From the NCBI GenBank assembly GCA_963677355.2, contig CAXXXQ010000002.1:868001-932000 (forward strand): a DNA stretch of 64,000 nt, given 5' to 3'. Below are positions 1 to 7,692 of this stretch, in pieces. Source of the DNA: Thiomicrorhabdus sp963677355 (GTDB lineage: Bacteria > Pseudomonadota > Gammaproteobacteria > Thiomicrospirales > Thiomicrospiraceae). Under the pieces are notes generated by a model. That model saw only the letters and a program-made list of their open reading frames with translations, ran no database searches and had not been told where the DNA came from. Numbering within the stretch: position 1 is the first letter of the stretch; each line of letters begins with the position of its first letter. A program made the translations under genes and the position numbers.

Positions 1-104
1 GTGTAACCGATATGGGTGACAAGTTTGTGGTGAACTTCATGGAAGCACCAAACCCAATCGCCAACGACACTATGGAAGCTTGGGTTAAGCAGCTCGTTAA
101 ATAA
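1..104 (+). CDS. C-terminal fragment of an unidentified protein
   Basis: The third forward frame is open from the window edge to a TAA at 102-104 and encodes about 33 residues, ending in WVKQLVK. A strong intrinsic terminator starts 25 bases later, so this is very likely the 3' end of a real gene or operon. The fragment is mixed acidic and hydrophobic with no recognisable motif, so I cannot name the family. Confidence 0.6.
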   Translation, partial: VTDMGDKFVVNFMEAPNPIANDTMEAWVKQLVK

Positions 105-128
105 AACGCCTTCTGCTCCTATCTTGCC

Positions 129-163
129 AAAAGCCGGAATTCATTTGAGTTCCGGCTTTTTTA
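129..163 (+). terminator. Intrinsic terminator after the first gene
   Basis: An 11-bp perfect stem pairs 129-139 with 150-160 around a 10-base loop, with GC core GCCGG/CCGGC, and runs into a T tract. It closes the transcript of the partial gene at the window start. Confidence 0.9.
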
Positions 164-231
164 TTGTCTGTTCTTCATTTGTTGCTCTGCAACATTCAAA
201 CATTCAACGGCTGCAACCGGCTTGTATATCC

Positions 232-260
232 TTTACACTAATAGTTTTACAAATTATGAT
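232..260 (+). promoter_or_regulatory. Sigma-70-type promoter for the secreted hypothetical protein
   Basis: TTTACA at 232-237 and TATGAT at 255-260 are separated by exactly 17 bases. Transcription would start near 267, just ahead of the coding region at 296. The match is to the housekeeping consensus only. Confidence 0.55.
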
Positions 261-295
261 GCCAATCCACGCTAAACGTCCGATACGCCATCGGC

Positions 296-802
296 ATGGA
301 AGACAGTAAATTGATTAAAACAACAAGCAACCGTAACATCATGACCCGACTAGGCTTAACCACTCTGCTCGGTCTCAGCATCGCCAGCTGGAATCAAACC
401 GTCTTGGCCGCCAGCGTAACTGATACAGTCTCCGCAGCAGAAGCCAAAACGATTCCCGCCTCAGAAGATCAAATCCTGCACACCGATTTAATCATGCTGG
501 CGCTTAAAGCCGATTTTTTCAATCGCCGCTGCCGCGGCATCAGCGTCAATAAAGACTTCAACAAGGTCAATCGCCTGTTTATTACCAAATACAGCCTGAC
601 CGCCAATAACTACATCAAAACCTATATCAATCCCGATGTCAGAGCAGAAAAGCAGCTTCAAGAATTGGAATTCAAAAAAGAACTGAATAAAATCGGCGGT
701 TGCGCTAAAGCCCGCGAACAAGGTTGGCGCAAACAAATTACCGACCTGTTTAATGAACTCTACCGACAAGCCGAACAATCCACTTGGTATCCAGAAGAAT
801 AA
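296..802 (+). CDS. Secreted hypothetical protein
   Basis: This is a 168-residue protein of unknown family. Residues 17-39 form a hydrophobic stretch ending VLAAS, a typical signal peptidase I site near residue 38, so the mature protein should be periplasmic. The mature part is charged and helical, with two cysteines (NRRCRG and GGCAKA) that could form a disulfide. The start is uncertain: the ATG at 296 gives a longer basic N-region, and the ATG at 341 would also leave a good signal peptide. Neither has a strong ribosome binding site. A good promoter lies just upstream, and greB follows after 20 bases, so the two may be co-transcribed. Confidence 0.7.
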   Translation: MEDSKLIKTTSNRNIMTRLGLTTLLGLSIASWNQTVLAASVTDTVSAAEAKTIPASEDQILHTDLIMLALKADFFNRRCRGISVNKDFNKVNRLFITKYSLTANNYIKTYINPDVRAEKQLQELEFKKELNKIGGCAKAREQGWRKQITDLFNELYRQAEQSTWYPEE

Positions 803-822
803 GCATAGAACCATAATAGAAC

Positions 823-1308
823 ATGAACTCAAGAGCGAACCTGATTACTCGTGAAGGCCGTGTGGCCTTGGAAAAAGAACTCGATCACCTTTGGCGTGTC
901 GAACGCCGCGAAACCACACAAGCGGTTACCGAAGCCGCTGCTCACGGCGACCGCTCGGAAAACGCCGAGTATAAAGAAGGTAAACGCAAACTCAGAGAGA
1001 TTGACCGTCGCATCCGATTCTTAAGAAAACGTCTGGAAGCCGTTCAAGTCGTCGAATATTCACCGCAGCAAGACGGCAAAGTTTTCTTCGGCGCCTGGGT
1101 GGAACTGGAAAACGAAGACTGTGACATCCACCGCTACCGTATTGTCGGAGCCGATGAATTCGACCCCAAGAAAAACGCCATCAGTATCAACTCCCCCATG
1201 GCACGTGCCCTGATCGGCAAACAAGTCGATGATGAAGTCGTTGTTGAAACCCCTCAGGGTAAAAAACTTTGGTATATCAATCAGATTCAATACACGGAGT
1301 TCGAATAG
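823..1308 (+). CDS. greB: Transcription elongation factor GreB
   Basis: GreB rescues backtracked RNA polymerase by inserting an N-terminal coiled coil into the secondary channel and stimulating transcript cleavage. The 161-residue length fits the family. The N-terminus (LITREG, about residues 7-12) and the acidic hairpin tip (GDRSENAEYKEG, about 47-58) are Gre hallmarks. The C-terminal FKBP-like domain has the typical ISINSPMARALIGK segment. The basic coiled coil and the lack of the GreA-type N-terminus favour GreB; a separate greA lies at 49.8 kb. It sits 20 bases after the secreted hypothetical gene. Confidence 0.93.
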   Translation: MNSRANLITREGRVALEKELDHLWRVERRETTQAVTEAAAHGDRSENAEYKEGKRKLREIDRRIRFLRKRLEAVQVVEYSPQQDGKVFFGAWVELENEDCDIHRYRIVGADEFDPKKNAISINSPMARALIGKQVDDEVVVETPQGKKLWYINQIQYTEFE

Positions 1309-1421
1309 TTTTTTCATTACGATGTCTTCCAAAATAAACGAATGGAAAGCGTAGACACTGTAAAACAATAAACCCAATAAAATAATAAATGGTCATAGAT
1401 TGCCCATCATGAGGAGAAATC

Positions 1422-1970
1422 GTGCAGAATCCAGGTGAAGAAATTGTAGGGGAGTATCTCAAGTGTTTTTTGGACTGTGACTTTGTGGAATACAACCTTT
1501 ATACCCCAGATGTACAGGGAGAAATTGATGTTGTTGGCATAAACCCGAAAAATAAAATTGTTTACATTTGTGAGGTTGCCACCCATCTTGTAACTGGGCT
1601 TCAATACGTCAAGAATAGACAACCAGACAATGTTGATCGATTCAGTAAAAAATTCCGCAAAAATATCCAGTATGCTAATAAATACTTTGAAGATTATGAA
1701 AAGCACTTTATGCTCTGGTCACCTATAGTCAAAAATCAAGGTGTCAATGCAAAGAACAATCAAACGAGTGACATTGAAGAAATAAAAAGCAATCTATATT
1801 CTGAGTTTGGAGTATCTCTTGAAACAATTATCAACCAAGACTATCTAGAGCGTTTATCACAACTTCGGCAATATGCAGCCAAGGAAACAAAAGAGCTTAA
1901 ATCGCCAATTCTGCGACTGATGCAAATAGAAGAAAAGTTGACAAAGCATATTTCAAGACTCCGTAAATGA
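1422..1970 (+). CDS. Possible PD-(D/E)XK-fold nuclease-like protein
   Basis: This 182-residue protein starts at a GTG with a good Shine-Dalgarno (AGGAG at 1412-1416). The N-terminal helix with GEEIVGEYL, followed by GEIDVVG (E34, D36) and a strand ending CEVATH (E51), resembles the core of PD-(D/E)XK nucleases. The usual lysine of the ExK motif is alanine here (A53), so catalysis is doubtful. The C-terminal half is lysine- and glutamate-rich and helical. The gene is visibly more AT-rich than greB before it and the esterase after it, which hints at acquisition by transfer. The fold call is motif-based only, and no restriction or toxin partner lies next to it. Confidence 0.55.
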   Translation: MQNPGEEIVGEYLKCFLDCDFVEYNLYTPDVQGEIDVVGINPKNKIVYICEVATHLVTGLQYVKNRQPDNVDRFSKKFRKNIQYANKYFEDYEKHFMLWSPIVKNQGVNAKNNQTSDIEEIKSNLYSEFGVSLETIINQDYLERLSQLRQYAAKETKELKSPILRLMQIEEKLTKHISRLRK

Positions 1971-1994
1971 TCATATCAGAATCATGTCAGATTA

Positions 1995-2615
1995 TTACTC
2001 CACCGCCCCACTCTCCAACATTATTTCATAAACTACCAAAGCCAATTCACGGTAGCCTTGTTTATTAAAATGTACATAGTCGGATTTCATTGACGGTCTG
2101 GTCATTAGGCTGGGAACGATATCTTCTTCGAGCGGTATCTGCAATTCGTCCGCCAGCTCTTCATAGAGTGGTAGAGAGCTGCCAAACAGTTTCTTTTCCG
2201 GTACGCCGACCAACACCACCTCGGCTCCCGAACGGCGGATAATCTGCACCATCTTTCGCAGGTTTGCTTGAATCTGCGCTTCCGGTACTTTTCTTAACAG
2301 GTCATTACCGCCCTCCAGCAGTATCACCAGCTTTGGCTGGTGTTGTTCCAGCACGCTTTCGATTCGTTGCAAACCCAGTGCCGTGGTTTCACCGGAGATA
2401 CCGGCATTAACTACTTTAAAACCGATCAACTCTTGCAAGACGGACGGATAGCTGTACTGTTTATCAACACCATAGCCAAACGTCAGACTATCGCCAAATG
2501 CGACAATCACATCACCCTCTTGTAGTTTTGATAATGGCGGCTCGCTGCATGCGGACAGCAATACGGTCACGGCGAACAGCAAGCCAAGATTTTTTAATTT
2601 ACAATACAGTTTCAT
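1995..2615 (-). CDS. GDSL/SGNH esterase lipoprotein (TesA-like)
   Basis: This is a 206-residue SGNH hydrolase related to acyl-CoA thioesterase I/arylesterase. The sequence shows a lipoprotein signal (LSAC, lipidation Cys23), block I FGDSLTFG with nucleophile Ser43, the block II glycine (GISGET), block III GGNDLL, and the DYVHF segment supplying the Asp-His of the triad. The start is the ATG at 2615 with upstream TTGAGAAAAA. A longer in-frame extension exists but would bury the signal peptide. It probably hydrolyses small esters or thioesters from the periplasmic face. Its start lies only 21 bases from the divergent gene at 2637. Confidence 0.85.
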   Translation of the reverse strand: MKLYCKLKNLGLLFAVTVLLSACSEPPLSKLQEGDVIVAFGDSLTFGYGVDKQYSYPSVLQELIGFKVVNAGISGETTALGLQRIESVLEQHQPKLVILLEGGNDLLRKVPEAQIQANLRKMVQIIRRSGAEVVLVGVPEKKLFGSSLPLYEELADELQIPLEEDIVPSLMTRPSMKSDYVHFNKQGYRELALVVYEIMLESGAVE

Positions 2616-2636
2616 TATTTTTCTCAAGCAACATTC

Positions 2637-2894
2637 ATGGCTACATTTAAACAAAAATTCGCAGCAATCTCTAAACCTCTTGGCTATTTTCTGATCGCCG
2701 TATCCACCTTGGCCTGGTTGGCCGTGTTTGTTATTCCTTTTCTGGACTTTGATGCCCTGCAAATCGCCGGAATCATCACTGCATTAATCATTATCGGTGA
2801 AGTGACTTTCTATATCGCCATCCTGCTATTAGGAAAACCTTTTTGGGAAAAGATTAAACACAAACTGCTCGATAAAATAAAGAGTGACCACTAA
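2637..2894 (+). CDS. Small two-helix membrane protein (transporter-suffix-domain type)
   Basis: This 85-residue protein has two predicted transmembrane segments, about residues 13-33 and 41-66, and a basic tail (KIKHKLLDKIK). The pattern resembles the short proteins annotated as transporter suffix domain proteins, whose role is unknown; that assignment is from memory. It has no strong ribosome binding site. It is divergent from the esterase, with 21 bases between the start codons. Confidence 0.65.
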   Translation: MATFKQKFAAISKPLGYFLIAVSTLAWLAVFVIPFLDFDALQIAGIITALIIIGEVTFYIAILLLGKPFWEKIKHKLLDKIKSDH

Positions 2895-3006
2895 CGGCAT
2901 ATCACAACGCGCTTTGATCACGCCACACTACGGCTAACCTTAAGCTTCTGCAAATCCTAACACCCCTTCAAACCTAACTCGTTTGTTATAACCCGATATT
3001 TTGCGC

Positions 3007-3033
3007 TAAGGTTTATTGCACCTCGGCCGATAA
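3007..3033 (+). promoter_or_regulatory. Sigma-28 (FliA) promoter
   Basis: TAAGGTTT at 3007-3014, an 11-base spacer, and GCCGATAA at 3026-3033 match the flagellar sigma-28 consensus (TAAAGTTT-N11-GCCGATAA) at 15 of 16 positions. It drives the gene at 3129 and places it in the late flagellar regulon. Confidence 0.85.
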
Positions 3034-3128
3034 CGCATCTAAATAGATAAAAATAAAAACAGATACAAAAAGTATCGGAACAAACAAGGGAACCGTCCAT
3101 CCACTCTAAATAAAATACGGATAGGTTC

Positions 3129-4259
3129 ATGAAAATAGTAGACCAGAATATACAACTGCAATCGCAACACCAGCTTTTGCAACAACATACGCGTGAGCAA
3201 ATTCACGAGACTTTTGTCAACGGCCAATTGGCAACACGCGACTCTCTCACCCTGTCGGACACTCGACGCGAAAGTACCGATATTCGCCTTTCGCAAGGTG
3301 CCTTAGACACCTACCAACGTCAACTTGGCGGCATTGATCGCCCAACCTTACCGCAACTTTCTTCGGCTCTTGACCGTAGTCAGGCTGCGGATACGGGTTT
3401 GGATGCGGAAAATCAACTACCGCCAAAACTGCAAAAAATCATTGCTGCCGTCGAAGCGATGATGGAACGCCTGACCGGTAGAAAGGTCAAACTGAAAGTA
3501 TTCGGTTACCAGCCAAACGAACAACAGACGGCAACTTCTCAACCAGAAAAATTCAACCCGACTAAACCGATGCGCAGCGATTTTGCTATGCCGGCTTTCG
3601 GGCAACGCTGGGTGTGGAACGAGTTTTACCATGAAGAGGAACATAGCCGTTTTCAGGCCAACGGCCAAGTAACGACGGCTGACGGACGCCGTATTGATTT
3701 TAATCTGCAAGCGAATTTATCACGTCAGTTCACCCAGCAGATCAGTGCAGAAAAGCAACAAGGCGTAGTATTCAAAGATCCTCTAGTTGTCAATTTGAAC
3801 GGACAACCCGCCTCGCTAACCGTGGATAAATTCGAGTTTGATATCGATGCCGACGGCGAAAAAGAAAATATCTCGTTTGTTGAAAACGGTTCCGGCTTTT
3901 TGGCTTTGGATCGCAATCAAGACGGTGTGATTAATGACGGTTCGGAACTGTTCGGCGCCATGAGTGGCAACGGTTTTGAAGAACTGAGTCGTTACGATGA
4001 CGACCAAAATGGTTGGATCGATGAGAATGATGCCATCTTCAGCCAACTGCAAATCTGGCAGAAAGATAGTCAAGGGTTCGACCGACTTTCCGGTCTGCTT
4101 GAAGTCAATGTCGGCGCCATCTATTTGCAAAATGTCAGTACCGAGTTTGCTCTGACCGATGCCAATAACCAGCAGCACGGGCAAATCCGCAGTTCCGGCG
4201 TATTTCTGCACGAAACCGGACAAGCCGGGACGATTCAACAGATCGATTTAGTGGTTTAA
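3129..4259 (+). CDS. EF-hand-like calcium-binding protein, flagellar regulon
   Basis: This is a 376-residue protein of unconfirmed family. The N-terminal 100 residues are glutamine-rich and polar, with no signal peptide. The C-terminal part has two Asp-rich loops resembling EF-hand or dockerin calcium sites: DRNQDGVINDGSE (about 261-273) and DDDQNGWIDENDA (about 290-302). A similar acidic stretch, DIDADGEKEN, lies about 238-247. Proteins of this layout occur near flagellar or type I-secreted systems, but I cannot name a function. A near-consensus sigma-28 promoter lies 96 bases upstream, so it should be made with late flagellar genes. The start ATG follows GGATAGG. Confidence 0.75.
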   Translation: MKIVDQNIQLQSQHQLLQQHTREQIHETFVNGQLATRDSLTLSDTRRESTDIRLSQGALDTYQRQLGGIDRPTLPQLSSALDRSQAADTGLDAENQLPPKLQKIIAAVEAMMERLTGRKVKLKVFGYQPNEQQTATSQPEKFNPTKPMRSDFAMPAFGQRWVWNEFYHEEEHSRFQANGQVTTADGRRIDFNLQANLSRQFTQQISAEKQQGVVFKDPLVVNLNGQPASLTVDKFEFDIDADGEKENISFVENGSGFLALDRNQDGVINDGSELFGAMSGNGFEELSRYDDDQNGWIDENDAIFSQLQIWQKDSQGFDRLSGLLEVNVGAIYLQNVSTEFALTDANNQQHGQIRSSGVFLHETGQAGTIQQIDLVV

Positions 4260-4264
4260 AAAAC

Positions 4265-4286
4265 AATGCTATATCGGCATTTTTTA
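4265..4286 (+). terminator. Weak hairpin after the EF-hand-like gene
   Basis: A 5-bp stem pairs 4265-4269 with 4277-4281, followed by five to six T. It is short but well placed, 5 bases after the stop codon and just before the next sigma-28 promoter. Confidence 0.45.
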
Positions 4287-4287
4287 C

Positions 4288-4313
4288 TAAAGTTTTCAGT
4301 TACTTGCCGATAA
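4288..4313 (+). promoter_or_regulatory. Sigma-28-like promoter with no gene directly downstream
   Basis: TAAAGTTT at 4288-4295 and GCCGATAA at 4306-4313 are both perfect consensus halves, but the spacer is 10 rather than 11 bases. The predicted start is near 4320. No open frame with a credible start follows before the terminator at 4379, while the next gene begins at 4552. Confidence 0.65.
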
Positions 4314-4319
4314 CTTTTA

Positions 4320-4416
4320 TATAAAAAAATAAAACACACCAGGGAAATAAATTAAAAAATTCACTTTGGAACCAATCAGGCGGGACGCTCACAACTTCTC
4401 GCCTTTTCTTTTTTCC
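4320..4416 (+). ncRNA. Candidate sigma-28-dependent small RNA
   Basis: The unit runs from the expected start of the 4288-4313 promoter to an intrinsic terminator. The first 55 bases are A-rich and apparently unstructured. They are followed by a 7-bp hairpin (4379-4385 with 4397-4403, one G-U pair) and a T tract interrupted by one C. That architecture, single-stranded A/U-rich body plus terminator with U tail, is typical of Hfq-type sRNAs. Sigma-28-dependent sRNAs are known in E. coli (for example MotR and UhpU). No expression evidence is available here, so the call is inference. Confidence 0.45.
4379..4414 (+). terminator. Intrinsic terminator ending the small-RNA candidate
   Basis: GGCGGGA at 4379-4385 pairs with TCTCGCC at 4397-4403 around an 11-base loop, followed by a T-rich run to 4414. 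It lies 138 bases before the ABC gene start, so it does not end any protein gene. Confidence 0.7.
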
Positions 4417-4551
4417 TGCAAGGTTCGCAAACCATTTTGAATGCTTGCCAATGATTTCATATAGACTTCAAATAAATACCACGCCCAAAGCGTAAACGTA
4501 ACGCTATACTAAGCACAGCAGTTGATTATTTTCATCCTATGAACGGTATTT

Positions 4552-5304
4552 ATGACAGACAGTTCAAACACATCTCAAACCCCGGATTGGGTTTTTAAAA
4601 CCGAGAACATCACCAAAACTTACCAGATGGGGGAAGTTGAAGTTCATGCTTTACGAGGCATTGATCTTGAGCTCTACAACAGTGAACTGACGGTTTTACT
4701 CGGAGCTTCCGGCAGCGGCAAATCAACGCTGTTAAATATCCTCGGCGGACTGGATACCCCGAGTTCCGGCAAGGCGCTTTACCATCAGGAAAAATCCGCT
4801 AAAATCGTTGACTTGAGCGATGCCACCGAGTTCGAACTGACCGAATACCGCCGCTTCAATGTCGGCTTTGTATTCCAATTCTACAACTTGATTCCTAGCC
4901 TGACGGCCAGGGAAAACGTAGCGGTGGTCACCGAGATCGCCGAAGACCCGATTTCACCGGAAGAGGCTTTGGCCCTAGTGGGGCTTGGTGAACGGTTGGA
5001 TCACTTCCCCGCTCAATTGTCAGGAGGCGAACAACAGCGTGTAGCGATTGCACGCGCCATTGCCAAACAACCCGATGTTTTGCTATGCGACGAACCAACC
5101 GGGGCTTTGGATTCCGAAACCGGGATTAAAGTGTTACAAGCGTTGCAGAAAGTCAATCAAGAACTGGGAACCAGTACCGTGGTAATTACCCACAATGTCG
5201 ATATTGCTCGAATCGCCGATCGTGTCATTCAATTGGCAGACGGCCAGATCACCAGCATTAAAAAGAACGATAGCAAAATCTCGCCCGAAGAGTTGAGCTG
5301 GTGA
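4552..5304 (+). CDS. ABC transporter ATP-binding protein (MacB/LolD type)
   Basis: This 250-residue ATPase energises the FtsX-type permease encoded next. The sequence shows Walker A GASGSGKS (about 51-58), Q-loop FVFQFYN, signature LSGGEQQRVAIARA, Walker B LLCDEPTGALD and switch histidine VITHN. The LSGGEQQR signature and the short length fit the LolD/MacB/DevA class, which drives transenvelope export rather than import. It is first in a three-gene operon with the permease and a HlyD-type adaptor. The substrate cannot be told from the sequence. Confidence 0.92.
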   Translation: MTDSSNTSQTPDWVFKTENITKTYQMGEVEVHALRGIDLELYNSELTVLLGASGSGKSTLLNILGGLDTPSSGKALYHQEKSAKIVDLSDATEFELTEYRRFNVGFVFQFYNLIPSLTARENVAVVTEIAEDPISPEEALALVGLGERLDHFPAQLSGGEQQRVAIARAIAKQPDVLLCDEPTGALDSETGIKVLQALQKVNQELGTSTVVITHNVDIARIADRVIQLADGQITSIKKNDSKISPEELSW

Positions 5305-5314
5305 GAGGTCTCTG

Positions 5315-7678
5315 ATGCTGGCTTTAGATATCAAACTATGGCGAGAACTCTGGAAAATGCGCATGCAAGCCCTGGCTATCGCCATGGTCATCGTCAGCGG
5401 TGTTTCGATCTTTATCATGTCACTCAGCACCTATGACTCCCTGTATAACACTCGAGCCAGTTATTACAGTAACAATCATTTTGCCGATATTTTCTCTTCG
5501 CTGAAACGGGCCCCTCGCTCACTGGCCGAGAGGATTCACCAAATTCCCGGTGTCGATAAAGTAGAAACTCGAGTGGTTACCTACGTGAATTTAGATATCG
5601 AAGGTTACGACGATCCCGCTAGCGGACACCTGATTTCACAGCCTGACGATCAAAAAAGTCTGCTCAACCAATTCTACCTAAAAAGCGGGCGCCTGCTTTC
5701 CGCAGACCGAGACAATGAAATTATCCTTAGTGTCGAGTTTGCTGCTGCTCATAATCTAAAAGAGGGAGACAAAATCAGTGCCACCATCAACGGTCGCAAA
5801 AAGAAACTGACAATTGTCGGCACTGCACTGTCACCTGAATATATTTATCAAATCGCGCCCGGTGCCATGTTCCCCAACCATAAAAGTTACGGCGTCATGT
5901 GGATGGCGGAAAAACCCTTATCCAGCGCCTACGATATGCTCGGCGCTTTCAATGATGTTTCGCTGACACTTCAAAAAGGCGCCAATGAACAAGATGTCAT
6001 CGACCGTCTCGACAATCTGTTGGCACCATACGGCGGAATCGGCGCCTACCCGCGTAAAGACCAGTTATCTAATCGCTTTCTGACCGAAGAGTTGAAGAGT
6101 TTGAAGATCATGGCTACCCTGTTTCCGATTATCTTTTTCTCGGTCGGCGCCTTTCTGCTAAATGTGGTCATCAATCGACTGATTGCTTTAGAACGAGAAC
6201 AGATTTCGACCCTGAAAGCGTTCGGTTATAACAACTTCACCATCGGCTTGCATTACAGCAAACTGGTCATGCTCATCGTCAGTCTGGGTGTGGTCATCGG
6301 CATTGGTTTCGGCATCTGGATGGGTAAAGGACTCAGCGATCTTTACATGGCCGTGTACAGCTTACCGTACTTGAACTATTACCTAGATCCGAAAGTAATT
6401 CTATTGGCCGCTTTCGTCAGTTTCGGTGTCGCGATTATCGGCACCATTAATGCCGTCAGCCATGCAGTCAGATTAACCCCGGCTCAAGGGATGCGCCCGG
6501 AAATTCCGGCTGCCTATAAACCGATATTTATTGAAAAGATCGGCTTGCAACGTTTTTTCTCACAACCGACACGCATGATTCTGCGTCAGATTGAACGGCG
6601 TCCGTTTAAAGCCTTTCTTACCACCATCGGTATCAGTTTTGCCTGCGGCATTATGATGATCAGCGGCTTTCAGGAAGGCGCGATCGATGAAATGGTCAAC
6701 GTGCAATACAATTTCAGCCAGCAGGAGGATTTTGCCGCCTACTTTTCCGAACCGACCGAAACCAATGCTCTTTACTCGCTAAAGAGTATTCTCGGCGTTG
6801 AGCATGTCGAAGGATTTAGACAAGTCACCGCCAGACTGAAATTTGAGCACCGCTCCTACCGTACCAGTGTCAGCGGAGTCGAGCCCAATACCAATTTGAC
6901 CAAACTGCTAGATACCGAACTGGAAGAGATCAACGTTCCCGCAGAAGGTGTCGTTTTAACTGATTACTTGGCTAAGCTTCTGAAAATCAAACCCGGTGAC
7001 ATGCTGACCATTGAGATTCTGGAAGGCAGCCGCCCTACCATTGATGTTCCAGTAGTCAGCACCGTCAAACAGTACCTAGGTTTGAATACCTATATGCAAC
7101 GAGACTACCTGAACCGACTATTGAAAGAAGGCGACGTAATTTCCGGTGCCAATCTCAAAGTGGACAAAAAATATGACAAATCCGTCTATAAGGCGCTCAA
7201 TAACATGCCTAGAATCGTCGGAGTCGTGCAGCAAACCTCCGCTATTGAAGGCTTCTATGAAACGATGCAAGACACGATTCTGTTTTTCAGTTTTATCTCC
7301 TCTTTATTGGCGGCCAGTATCGCGTTTGGCGTGATCTACAACAGCTTGAGAATCTCTTTTTCCGAGCGCAGCCGCGAACTTGCCAGTTTGCGGGTGCTCG
7401 GTTTTCACAAGGGAGAAATCGCCTATATACTGCTGGGCGAACAAGCCTTGCTGACATTCATTGCCATTCCGCTCGGCTTTGTCTTCGGTTATCTGTTGTC
7501 CGCTTACATGGCCAGCCAGTTTTCCAGCGACCTCTATCGAATACCGCTGGTATTAGAACATGACGTCTATGCCCTAGCCGCGCTGGTAGTCATTATCTCT
7601 TCGCTATTATCCGCCATCCTGTTATGGCGAAATCTTGATAAGCTTGATATGGTAGCCGTGTTGAAGGCTAAGGAATAA
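5315..7678 (+). CDS. ABC transporter permease, FtsX/MacB fold, two-module
   Basis: This 787-residue permease has the FtsX architecture in duplicate: an N-terminal helix (about 20-40), a periplasmic domain, three helices (about 265-385), then a second helix near residue 440, a second periplasmic domain and three C-terminal helices (about 650-780). Double-length FtsX permeases form complete transporters with one LolD-like ATPase. The ATG at 5315 has GAGAGG at 5303-5308 and lies 10 bases after the ATPase stop. It is followed after 14 bases by the adaptor gene. The set likely exports a lipid, peptide or toxic compound. Confidence 0.88.
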   Translation: MLALDIKLWRELWKMRMQALAIAMVIVSGVSIFIMSLSTYDSLYNTRASYYSNNHFADIFSSLKRAPRSLAERIHQIPGVDKVETRVVTYVNLDIEGYDDPASGHLISQPDDQKSLLNQFYLKSGRLLSADRDNEIILSVEFAAAHNLKEGDKISATINGRKKKLTIVGTALSPEYIYQIAPGAMFPNHKSYGVMWMAEKPLSSAYDMLGAFNDVSLTLQKGANEQDVIDRLDNLLAPYGGIGAYPRKDQLSNRFLTEELKSLKIMATLFPIIFFSVGAFLLNVVINRLIALEREQISTLKAFGYNNFTIGLHYSKLVMLIVSLGVVIGIGFGIWMGKGLSDLYMAVYSLPYLNYYLDPKVILLAAFVSFGVAIIGTINAVSHAVRLTPAQGMRPEIPAAYKPIFIEKIGLQRFFSQPTRMILRQIERRPFKAFLTTIGISFACGIMMISGFQEGAIDEMVNVQYNFSQQEDFAAYFSEPTETNALYSLKSILGVEHVEGFRQVTARLKFEHRSYRTSVSGVEPNTNLTKLLDTELEEINVPAEGVVLTDYLAKLLKIKPGDMLTIEILEGSRPTIDVPVVSTVKQYLGLNTYMQRDYLNRLLKEGDVISGANLKVDKKYDKSVYKALNNMPRIVGVVQQTSAIEGFYETMQDTILFFSFISSLLAASIAFGVIYNSLRISFSERSRELASLRVLGFHKGEIAYILLGEQALLTFIAIPLGFVFGYLLSAYMASQFSSDLYRIPLVLEHDVYALAALVVIISSLLSAILLWRNLDKLDMVAVLKAKE

Positions 7679-7692
7679 AGGGACTAATTTTG

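Noticed and set aside
488..832. Open frames opposite real genes, for example opposite the secreted hypothetical gene and throughout carB, dnaK and lepA
   Set aside because: They lack ribosome binding sites and recognisable domains, and mirror well-supported genes on the other strand.
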